A stretch of 64,000 bases of DNA from Chrysopilus asiliformis. Its lineage: Eukaryota; Arthropoda; Insecta; Diptera; Rhagionidae. The translations under genes were made by a program, and so were the position numbers. Below, one piece after another: positions 45,940 through 55,172 of this stretch; position 1 is the first letter of the stretch; each line of letters starts with the position of its first letter. The stretch is from assembly GCA_964034945.1 (NCBI GenBank), contig OZ035962.1, positions 19,954,530 to 20,018,529 of the forward strand, in the 5' to 3' direction. The notes under the pieces are model-generated. The model saw only the letters and a program-made list of their open reading frames with translations, ran no database searches and was not told the DNA's origin.

Positions 45940-46066
45940 TGTTATATTAGCTAAATGAAACCAACTGTTTTCGTTCTCTTCTAAAAGCAGACTGACCTTT
46001 TTATTAGAGATCATTAATTCCTTAAAAACTAAAGTACATACTAAAGTACTTAAAACTAGTACTACA
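45940..46066 (-). repeat. 5' LTR
   Basis: It matches the LTR at 41680-41806 at every base compared. It should hold the promoter of the element, but no TATA or initiator is clear. Confidence 0.93.
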
Positions 46067-46521
46067 CGGAGAAATTCTGAAATTAAGCCACCAGCAGGTG
46101 AAGTAGGGCATTGGGAGCTACACGAGTTGACCTTAGATAGGTTAACTCTGACCGCTAGCTGGCTTACAGAATCCTCTGTAAGGTCAGAGTTAACCTGACA
46201 AAAAGTTGACCTGAACATTTTTCTGAGTGTAGTCTGTCGAAAATGCGTTCATAAACTTCTATTAGCAGTCTAGATGAAATGATGGTGGTTAATTGATGAT
46301 AATTATATTCAAACTTTACTTGTGATCAAATGACTTCCTGAATTACCGTAAAAATAGATAAAAAATTATCTGGATGGGAATGTTTGCCTGAATCACATGC
46401 TGTGAACTTCAAGATCAAATAGGCCTTTTAATAATTACAATAAGACCCAGTATTGGCCATTAAAAGTTTTTTTTTAAGTTTATTAAATAATAATTACTAG
46501 CCTTATGACAATGTAAACGTT

Positions 46522-47120
46522 GGTATAATTGCCAGGGACCAATCGTAAAATACTCTATATGAGGACAAACAAAATCCATTTGTATTTGAGAGGAGGAAAG
46601 GTCCTATTTTGATGTATGGAATAGTTATGTAAAATCATATTCTAAACATATTTCATCTTTATAAATTTTTCGATCCGATGCACAGTTTCCGAGAAGACAG
46701 GAAAAAGTATTCCATTTGTATGGGAGAGGGGATTAGGAGTGGTCCAATTGCATTTTAATATGTGGATAAGTTATGTAGAATCCAATTCTAAACACATTTC
46801 ACCCTTATAAATTTTTCAATATGGCTCTGCAAAAAATCACTTTAGCCTGCTCAAGAACTTAGCCTAGCCATTTAAAAGAAACGTAACTATACAAAATTTT
46901 AAGTCTCTAGCTCAATACTTTCGAAAGTTATGGTGTTCACAAATGGATAGACAGACGGAGAGACAGACGGATGGACATGCGGAAATCAAAATCTTTTGTC
47001 ATCCCTAACACCCTGGTGTAATTCATTTTTGTGTCCGATGATTGGTTCGATGCGATACAAACGGTATACTAAATCTGATATACTTCTATATGATATATCA
47101 TATATAGAGTATAAAAATAT
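46522..47120 (+). mobile_element. HINE-type family B copy
   Basis: It runs from ATAATTGCCAGGGACCAATC through units with TTCTAAACATATTTCATC, CTTAGCCTAGCCATTT and TTATGGTGTTCACAAATGG, a short GACAGACGG run, CATCCCTAACACCCTGG, to the ATATATCATATATAGAGTAT end. It is the most complete family B copy here. Confidence 0.6.
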
Positions 47121-48584
47121 ATTGTATATAAAAAATACTATACTTTAGTAACGATAATATCCATTCTTTAAAAAAAACTTAAGGGTTTTTTGACTTTTTA
47201 CTAAAAAAGCTTTATTCAAATTATTATTGTGACTAAAAAACATCTCCTTTGCTTATTGCATTAACAATTGAACTCCCACGCGGCTTTAACGACACTTTTC
47301 CATTTCAAAATGTCATAAATTTATTGAACTCGTTGTCTACCCAAAGCCCCACGACTTCAAAATGATAGACTTAGGTGGACTAAAGGAGACTTATGGAAAA
47401 ATAATATTGTCTAAAATGTCAATATCGTTGAATGTTGCGCTAGCGCACCAAGTAAAATTTATGTAGTATAAAGAGGTGAAAAATTAACCAAAATAAAATC
47501 TCAGCCTCGTGCTTTTTCATAATTTTATTCTAGTCACGAAAATTGCTTGTCGTTGCCAGCCAGACATTTTGTCGAGTTTAGGTGCCACCATCGATGACCG
47601 AGCCGCCCTTTTCATTCCACTGGCACTGACTTTATGTACACGTAGATACAACAAAGTTTTTTTTTTTAATAGTAGGTCTATAGATTAAATACGAAGAGGT
47701 GGCACCACAAGCCTCTCAAACCATCCCAATTATTTCTCGTCCATTACTACAAAATTTCACACCGTCCTTTCCATGTCTCACCGAAGCTTTCGTTAGCAGA
47801 CTTTTGTACCTTTTTGTACTTGGCGTGATCGCTGCATTGTGGTTAATTACTTATTTATTTGTTAGCTTTGAAGTCATAAAATCTATTTTGTCTTTCTAGA
47901 ATATTAATGAGCACAGAATTTTAATAATCAACCGCAAATAAAAATAATAAACTAAAATGTAACACAGAGTTTAGTGGACCTTATACGCCTACGTTTTTCT
48001 AATAAGTTTGAGAAAAAAAAGATTTTCAACCAAAATTTATTATATTGAATTATTAATATTTCCCCAAATCCATATTTAAACATAATTTTAAGGTATATTT
48101 CCTTATGTAGAAAAGCGCAGGGAAACGTTATGTGGGATGAAACGAAACGGGTAAGGATTTTCCCCAATATTTCACATAAAACGCTTTAATAGGTGAGGCG
48201 ATCCTTTCTTAGCTCTTTCGCTTTTGTATCCTTCATCAAATATTTATTCGTTCCTTCGATCTTAATGAATCGGATTTTATAAACTGTTGAATCGATGATG
48301 AAATCCATTAAAAAAAATTTGTACCTAACTCAAAACCCATTTAATATGTTTTGAAATACATATTTTACACATTTTCGTATTACTTTCATCAAATAAATAA
48401 CTAATGTAGACTAAAAACTTTTCCCCAAGAAATGTTTCGCCACTAATTATAATTATGTTGATGATTTCTAAGAAATTTAAAAAAAATTGCTTCTCTATTG
48501 CTGATTTAAATAGAAATGCTGATTTTAATAAAAATGTGAATACTCTATGACACTATGACATAGATAGAATCTATGTTCTCTAGA
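47121..48584. other. Non-genic intron sequence
   Basis: Nothing recognised. The ORFs at 47699 and 47952 have no domain. Confidence 0.5.
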
Positions 48585-49134
48585 TTGGGTGATCATCAGC
48601 CTCGAAGCGGACGGGTAAATCCCGGATTAAAGTATGTTGTCCCGGCGTCACAGAAAATAAAATTTTGTCCCAAAATCTTGCAGTATATAGTGTCGTCGTT
48701 TCTCCATCACTAAAAAATTAACCTAAACCTTAAAAATGTTCGCCTGTGGAACAGCTTCTACAGAAATTTCTGTCTCTAACGCATTTTCTTTAAAAAAAAA
48801 AACGCCTGCGGCGCATTTCATTAAATCATTTTCAATAGTGAGACGTTTGTTTTTAAAAGTTTTATCCGCGTCGCAATATTTGTCGTACTTTGAAAACATG
48901 AAACATCCATAACACTTGATTATCCGTGTCTCTGATTATCATAAATAAAAATCATAAATAAAAATTCAAACAAGCCCTCTCCCCTCTGATCGGGCTTTCA
49001 AAATTTTCAGAATTAATTTATTAGCATTACAAATTGCCTCAAACTTGCCTCCCCCCTCCCCCACCATCACCAACAATCCGCCCTCCACCGGCGATCTATC
49101 CCGGATTTATATTAAAAAAAATATGTTCACCCTA
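48585..49134. mobile_element. Degenerate hAT-like element
   Basis: The left end TTGGGTGATCATC...GGTAAATCCCGGATTA and the inverse of the right end TAGGGTGAACATAT...AATCCGGGATAG resemble each other. The flanks TCTCTAGA and TCAATAGA agree at 6 of 8. Both fit an old 8-bp hAT duplication. No transposase. Confidence 0.45.
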
Positions 49135-49246
49135 TCAATAGATAAACAAATCAATCGAATACTTAATGAAAAGAAAAAATTGAAATCTAGTACCTACAAG
49201 TTGTCCAAGTAACATTTAGGCAACCGTGACGTTGGCGGTTGACATA

Positions 49247-50871
49247 CAGTGCCTGCCAAAACTGTTCATAAAAACTCAAAATTTATTTTTCTATTGAAAA
49301 AAATTATTTAATTTCTCTGATTAAATTACATTTTTGGTTCACTTTGTAAGCGTTTCTCTCTGCCTTTTATCTGCCCAACTTTCATCTACTCAGCGTGATT
49401 TTTTCCTAAAATAATCTGTGAAAATAAAATAATTTTATATGAACACTTTTGGCGCCATTCTGCATTTTATCCAATTTTTACCTTTTAATATTTGGTGTGG
49501 CCACCTTTTGCTCGGATAACGGCATTTATGCGTTTCGGCAGACTTCTTACTAGATTACGCAGGATTCGGTGGTCAATATTATACCACTCTTCTTGTGCTC
49601 GGAGCCATAATTCGTCGGTGGTTTTGGGAATATCCTTATGAGCTATTATTTTTCTCTTCACAATACTCCACAAGTTCTCTATTGGGTTGAGATCTGCAGA
49701 TTGAGGGGGCCATTCCAACGTCGAAATATTTTTATTTTGAAGCCAACTTCTTGTAATTTTCGCCGTATGCTTGGGATCGTTGTCTTGCATGAAGATAGTA
49801 TCCCCAACTTCACAGCCAAACTTCTCCACACTAGGCAGATACGAGTCCTCGAGAATGTTAATATAATCAGTGGCCTTCATTATACCATTTATTCTTCGCA
49901 AGATTCCCAACTTTTCGCCTTTGAAACAACCCCAAGCCATTAATGAACCTCCGCCGAACTTGAGGGTTTGCTGTATATTGCGTGGCTGCAGCCCTTTGGT
50001 GGTATCAACCCAAGTCCATTGTCGCCCATCGGAACCCATACGATTTATCTTCGTTTCATCCGACCAGGTAATTGAATACCACATTTCAGGAGTCCAGTTC
50101 TTATATTGTTTTGCGAACTTTAAACGAAGTGCCCTGTGTCGCTCAGTTAGCAAAGGTTTTCTCACTTTGGCTTTAGCCTTAAAGCTGTCATTTTTTAGGC
50201 TTCTTCTGATCGTGTTATCACTCACGTTGATGCCTAGGCTCTCCGCGAGGACTTTCCTAGCTTCTACCGCCGTATCGACAGCGCCAGAAACTATTAATCG
50301 TTTCACTGATCTTTTCGCTGCAGAAGAAAGTTTTGTAGGACGACCGCCACGCTTACATATTATAACGGAACCACACTGCTTTTTAATTCTACTGATAAAC
50401 CCTAGCGATACCCCATATTTTTTTGAAATATTTCGGAAGGATAGTCCTGCCTTAAGATCGGCTTTTACAAAGCTCTTAATATTTTTCGAAACAATTTTTG
50501 GCATTTTATTATAAAAAATACCTTGTTCAAACAACCTTAGTTAAACACTATTTTTTTTTAGTTTTTCTATTTTTTTAAATTCTTTTTTTTAAATAAAACT
50601 TTTTGTCCAAAAAAAGTAAGGCGAGCCCAAAAAAATCAATCAAAATATCCCCACGACAACTCGACTCCAAAAGTGTTCACAAAAGACTAAAGGTTACTAA
50701 TTAGTTCGTCGTCGTTACGAATGCACACGACAAAAAAGATTATGCAATTTGAAGCATATTAGACGTAACGTACTGACAAACCATTTTTTGACAGCCTCGC
50801 ACATAGTATGTGGTGTTTATCCTCAAAAAAATGCTTTTCAAAATTTTTATGAACAGTTTTGGCAGTCACTG
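49247..50871 (-). mobile_element. Complete Tc1-family transposon
   Basis: The 1,625-bp element has termini CAGTGCCTGCCAAAACTGTT and the inverse of CAGTGACTGCCAAAACTGTT (27 of 28 matching), flanked by TA at 49245-49246 and 50872-50873. Internal inverted copies of GAACACTTTTGG lie at about 49440 and 50665, like the inner repeats of IR/DR-type Tc1 elements. It encodes a full-length transposase. Confidence 0.93.
49485..50504 (-). CDS. Tc1-family transposase (DD34E)
   Basis: The 339-residue protein starts at ATG 50504 (MPKIVSKNIKSFVKADLKAG). The frame is open a further ten codons upstream, but only from a TTG. The N-terminus has two helix-turn-helix regions joined by a basic GGRP motif (residues about 53-57), which bind the terminal repeats. 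The catalytic triad is WSDE (Asp149), MQDNDPKHT (Asp241) and NPIENLW (Glu276), with 34 residues between the last two. Length and motifs are those of an active Tc1 transposase. There are no stops or frameshifts. The ORF is on the same strand as the RhoGEF gene, inside its intron. Confidence 0.95.
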   Translation of the reverse strand: MPKIVSKNIKSFVKADLKAGLSFRNISKKYGVSLGFISRIKKQCGSVIICKRGGRPTKLSSAAKRSVKRLIVSGAVDTAVEARKVLAESLGINVSDNTIRRSLKNDSFKAKAKVRKPLLTERHRALRLKFAKQYKNWTPEMWYSITWSDETKINRMGSDGRQWTWVDTTKGLQPRNIQQTLKFGGGSLMAWGCFKGEKLGILRRINGIMKATDYINILEDSYLPSVEKFGCEVGDTIFMQDNDPKHTAKITRSWLQNKNISTLEWPPQSADLNPIENLWSIVKRKIIAHKDIPKTTDELWLRAQEEWYNIDHRILRNLVRSLPKRINAVIRAKGGHTKY

Positions 50872-50873
50872 TA

Positions 50874-51956
50874 TGTGTTGTCAAGCGCTAACGTCACAGT
50901 TGACTTTTTGGGGGGTTATTCCATGTTTAATTATTATATGTTAATTCATAACAAGTCAGTTTCGATTTGAGAGTCTTAAAGTCTAAGAGTCTTAAACTTT
51001 AGCCAAGAGAAAACCTAATGCCCCTTAATACGAATTCATTCCTTTACTGACTGTTTAGAAACAGTAGAAATAATTCATCACAACTGCATACGACGAGATA
51101 CATAAATATATGCAGGTAGCGTGTTAAAAATGGATGCAATTAGATCGTGTACAATTAGTAATCTATTTGTAAGTATTGGGAATGCCATTCACACACGCAT
51201 GCACATTTAACCGATAGTGCCCTCAGTTCCTGTCTTCCTAATTCCATATGCATTCAAGTGCATATACTGCTGTGGATTCTAATGTGATTTGATTTTCAGA
51301 AATTCGTTTTGAAATGCAGTTTGCAATCTACTATGGAATTGAATAGCTTTGGTGCCACTAACATGCTTTACTCGCATACAGGATTGTAGAACACACTACA
51401 AAACATAAAGCACTTGTATGTAAATGCATATAAGTAGATGATTTACGGGATTGGGTGTGATGGCAGTATTTTCAATGAAAAGATTGTTGGGGGTAGTTTT
51501 GAATTCAAATTGAAATAAATTTGTTATTTATTCATTTATAGGGATTATTGCTCTATTATTGTCCATTCGAAACGATTAATTGTTTTGTTTAATTGCTCGA
51601 ATAGCAGATTTCCCTGCCAGAAGTAATATCAGTTTTTTTACTTAATTCATTTTAAGTGAATAAAATTATTATTTCGATTGTACAACAGTGCGTTGGCAAA
51701 TTGCATGTTTCCTTTTGTAAATTTTTGTGTTATTATGAAATAATTTTATTATGATATATCAATTAGCTTATTTATTAAAATGAATAACGGAAAGTTTAAT
51801 TTATGCCCTGCTTCACCAATGCTGGATAAGTTTTATCTAATGATTAAGCAAGTCTCAGCGTGTCGTAGATATAATACATACGACAGATATTTGTTTACTA
51901 GATAAAACTGATATAGCAATGGTGAAACAGGTCCTTAATCTATTAGAGCCAATTTT
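50874..51956. other. Non-genic intron sequence
   Basis: No gene or repeat recognised. Confidence 0.5.
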
Positions 51957-52380
51957 TATACCCGTATGGTGAAACCAAAGGGTATATTAACTTTGCCTTA
52001 CCATTTGTAACGTCAAGATCCCGTCACCACACACAAAAATGGATTATACCAGTCTGTTTAGAATGATAAAAATAACAAATTTTTGGATGTCCGTCCGTTC
52101 GTCTGTCCGTCTGTCCGTCTGTCCCCCCCATACGAACGAAAACGTTTTTTGCAAATATCTCGAAAACGGTGCATCTTATCAAAAAAGTGCAAGAACAAAA
52201 GTTATTTAGGACATAATTCTACATAAAACATCAAAATCCGATTGGAATAAATTTTAAAAAATCTTATTGAAAAGTGTGACTTCAAAGTGGAATTTTGATA
52301 CAAATTTTGATACGAATATCACCATACGGGTTTTCAATAATGGCCAGATTGGCAATTATAGCTTTTGTTATATTATTTTC
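51957..52380 (+). mobile_element. HINE/DINE-1-like element, family A copy 2
   Basis: It begins with the hairpin TATACCCGTATGGTGAAACC...GGGTATA (51957-51986), has CCGTCTGTCCGTCTGTCC, and ends AATTATAGCTTTTGTTATA. It has lost about 130 bp relative to copy 3 between the microsatellite and the TACGAACGAAAACG block. Confidence 0.7.
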
Positions 52381-52390
52381 TGTCAATCCA

Positions 52391-52745
52391 GAGGCCCTAT
52401 CATCGAACATGATACGATTGGTTCGAATCGTAAATTCAATGTTGTTGTTGGTATAAAACACTAACAACAACATTGGCCCTTACCAATGAGCTGTAACTAA
52501 ATTAGTAACAACTTTTAGCGTGTGCGAAATGGGCTAATTGCTTACTAATTTCGGTTCAAATTCTAATTTTTATTGGAAAGTTTCCAGTTCGCTGTAATAA
52601 ATGAATGAAAACGCACTAGAATTAGCATGCAATTAGACCGTTTCGCACATGCCTTAAGTTGTTATTAAGTTAATAAAAGCTCATTGGTAAGGGCCATTGA
52701 ATTTACGATTCAAATCAATCTTATCGTGTTCGGTGATAGGGGCTC
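52391..52745. mobile_element. Palindromic element interrupted by a smaller MITE
   Basis: The outer arms 52391-52441 and 52695-52745 are complementary over about 51 bp (AATCGTAAATTCAATG is shared exactly). Pairing continues inward as TGTTGTTGTTGG with TAACAACAACA, then resumes after the inner element. Deleting 52475-52695 plus one ATT restores a continuous stem-loop. Confidence 0.8.
52475..52695. mobile_element. 221-bp MITE with 3-bp duplication
   Basis: The ends GGCCCTTACCAATGAGCT and the exact inverse extend imperfectly for about 80 bp (GTGTGCGAAAtGG, TAATTGC). ATT lies on both sides. A 3-bp duplication with GGC ends is PIF/Harbinger-like, though that group prefers TWA. Confidence 0.7.
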
Positions 52746-52750
52746 AGGAC

Positions 52751-53360
52751 AAAATGAGCGGGTGGTTGAAAAGGAGTAACAACAAAACAAGAAATTTATA
52801 TACAAAAATTTTAGAAAACAAGACATGACATAGAAGAAACACCAAATCCGGGGAAAAAATATTACATACACGCCGCAGGCGATTTTTTTTTAACAGAGTA
52901 GCTTTAATTATTATGCAAATAGCATCGAAAATCACAGGCACATGAGATTTGATCTTTCTGACATGAAAATGCAGCAATTTATGTAAGCGTAAGAAGTGAC
53001 GAGCACGACACACTGACTAATAATGTGTTTGCAAAGCCACAATAGCTTTAATGAGGAAATTGGTGATCGACGGTTCGTCTATAGGTCAATATTCGCTTGG
53101 GTCAATATTCGATAGGAGACTTTTTTAAAACAGCACAATTTTATTGGCGTTAAAATTTCATAGCAAAAGAAAAAAAATTCACCGGTAAAATAAAATTTTA
53201 AAAAATTTTCGTTAAAAACCAAATAATTTGATGGCCCATTAAAATCTGTTTAAATTTTAGATTTAATATTGTCGAAAAATTTTAGTTGCAACAAAAATCA
53301 CGGCATGCAATCGGAGGAAAAGTCCAGTGTAAAATAATACTCCACTTTAATTGAATTAGA
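52751..53360. other. Non-genic intron sequence
   Basis: No gene or repeat recognised. Confidence 0.45.
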
Positions 53361-54450
53361 AGGCGCCGCAAGGATAACCTAAATATCATTTTCCGTTTTT
53401 CCCAGAAAAATTTACATTAGGGCAGCGTTTCTCAACCTTTCAGTATTCGTGGCCCAATTTTCAATCAAAATTGTCATCGCGCCCCCCTGCATACAATAAA
53501 ATGTATACAACAATCACGTAATTTGAGTATTTTGGCGCTAAACCTACACTACTACCCTAACACAAATTACCAAGAAAACAGTAATTTATTGACATTTGGT
53601 AACACCGATCCTCAGCGTTGACAAAACAAGAATCCGGTGCCTTTTTATTGCTCTTGCGTCATTTTTGCGGTTTCGCAAGAAGTTGTTTTAACCCTGAAAT
53701 CACAATGAACGCGAAACTGACGCGAAACTGGCGCAGAAACTGTCACTTAAAAGTTTGGTTCCCACAAATTGTTTGAAGTGAGCACAGTGAACGTATAGAA
53801 CGCAGCTACAACGTAACCGCAACGCAAAAGTTTGCAAACTTCTAACTTTGCCGCAGAATTCTGCGTTGACAGTTCATAAAGTGAGGTTGGAGAAATGTCG
53901 TTCGAGGAAAAATTGATAGCCTTAGTGCAAATAACAAAGATAAAGACCAACAAAGCAAATTATCGCTTCAAAATTATCCATTTTTGTAATTTTTCCAAGT
54001 TTATACCACTTTATATTATGTCACTTGTACTACTTCACGAGCTGCCATTGTGCTCTGCCGCTAGAACTTTGCACTGCGTGACAGTTCAGAGCGTTGTAGT
54101 TGCGTTGGTTTCGCGCTGGTTTCGCGTTCATTGTGCTCCAAGCGTAAGTTAATAAGTTAATTATTAAATATTATGTCGAAATGTATTTTGTTTTGTATGT
54201 GGGTATGTACTTTCCTTTCAGTCAATGAATAAACTTTTTTAAATATTTTGTCTTGGATATGCTCCAGGGGGCGCGCCCCACAGGTTGAGAATCGCTGCAT
54301 TAGGGGGTTTCGGGGTCGCTGATCACGAATCTGGTGTTAGAATTTCAAAATTCGAATCTGAATTACCTGCAATGGTAAAATAAATATAATTTTTCCCATT
54401 TTCTCTCGGAAAAATTGATATTTGTGGGTTTTCGAGATCGCTGATCTAAC
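53361..54450. repeat. Family C-type unit split by a hAT-like element
   Basis: On the left, AGGATAACCTAAATATCATT leads to TTTACATTAGGG. On the right, CATTAGGGGGTTTCGGGGTC continues with GCTGATCACGAATCTGG, as in intact family C units. The interruption is the element at 53423-54297. Confidence 0.65.
53423..54297. mobile_element. hAT-like non-autonomous element
   Basis: The 875-bp element has termini CAGCGTTTCTCAACCTTTC and the inverse of CAGCGATTCTCAACCTGTG, with the 8-bp duplication CATTAGGG (53415-53422, 54298-54305). CAGNGNTTCTCAACC is a well known hAT end. An inner inverted pair (CACAATGAACGCGAAAC at 53703 and its inverse near 54134) suggests another insertion inside. No transposase is recognisable. 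Confidence 0.85.
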
Positions 54451-55172
54451 TGAAGAATACTACGTTGTAAATTAATCAACTTTAAAATAGATAATTTTTT
54501 TTTATTCCCAAAAACAAAAAGGTGAACCACATATTACCATTTTTACTTCTTCCGGGAAAGTCTTTAATAGACATTTCGTCTTCAGAATTACCGATACTAG
54601 AAGATTCCAGGTACTAGAAAAACTTTGTACAACAAAAGTTGTACAAACAGACCAAATATTTAATAAATATAAAGGATGAAAAATTCTTCCCGGTATTACC
54701 AAAAGCTGTAAAATTGCGTCTAATATAGATATACTGAAAGCTTTTACTAAACCCCTTAGGGCAATAGTCGAGGATATTTTTTTGTTTCCCTCTTATTTCA
54801 GAGAATTTATTTTTATTATTCCTTTGGTGAAAGAATTATTTTTACTCGCATTAGCTGGAAGTATTCACTCATTGTCTGACAGTATATGTAGATGGAAATA
54901 TTTTGGTAAAAATATTTTCTATGAAAAATTTGCAATGAAAATTCTGCTGAAAGGAGAATTCACGGAAAGGAAAATATATAGTTGGGGTTGATTATACACG
55001 CTATCTAACAATACAACGTTTTAAAAGCACTACAAACTATATACAGACACACTGGACATTAGTTGGGAAAAGATTTTCTTAGGAAAACTGGGCGTCAACT
55101 TTTCATGTCAGTTGCGGTTTCCTTGGAATTGTTTAGAAGTATACTACAAAAGATGGTGAAGCCCTCACTTAC
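54451..55172. other. Non-genic intron sequence next to the upstream RhoGEF exon
   Basis: Nothing recognised apart from the donor at 55172. Confidence 0.5.

Larger units (their letters stand above)
41680..46066 (-). mobile_element. Complete Ty3/Gypsy LTR retrotransposon, Mag-lineage-like
   Basis: The 4,387-bp element has identical 127-bp LTRs, a PBS, a polypurine tract, one open reading frame and the 5-bp target duplication CGGAG (41675-41679, 46067-46071). Very short LTRs, a single Gag-Pol ORF and a PBS starting like the serine tRNA end are features of the Mag lineage. Nothing is visibly broken. Lineage is inferred from layout, not from a tree. Confidence 0.93.
41566..46229. mobile_element. 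TIR element (about 272 bp originally) split by the Mag-like retrotransposon
   Basis: The ends CACTCAGAAAAATG (41566-41579) and the exact inverse (46216-46229) are flanked by TA (41564-41565, 46230-46231). Removing the retrotransposon and one CGGAG leaves a 272-bp element with internal AGTTGACCT / GGTTAACTCTGACC motifs. TA duplication suggests a Tc1/mariner-superfamily MITE. Confidence 0.75.
33046..55172 (-). other. 22-kb intron of the RhoGEF gene
   Basis: The interval is bounded by a donor (GTAAGT at 55172) and an acceptor (TTTTTCAG ending 33046) whose joining gives an uninterrupted frame. It is phase 1. It is unusually rich in mobile DNA: HINE-type repeats, several MITEs, an intact Mag-like retrotransposon, an intact Tc1-like element and two hAT-like elements. 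Small undetected exons inside it cannot be excluded, but none is needed to keep the frame. Confidence 0.8.

Noticed and set aside
45904..46218. 104-codon ORF across the 5' LTR and flank
   Set aside because: Spans LTR, target duplication and MITE sequence; a chance ORF.
50502..50534. Ten extra N-terminal residues on the Tc1 transposase
   Set aside because: That extension begins at TTG; the ATG at 50504 gives the family's usual length.
52410..52440. GGTTCGAATC as a tRNA T-loop
   Set aside because: It is part of the palindromic element arm; no tRNA stems surround it.
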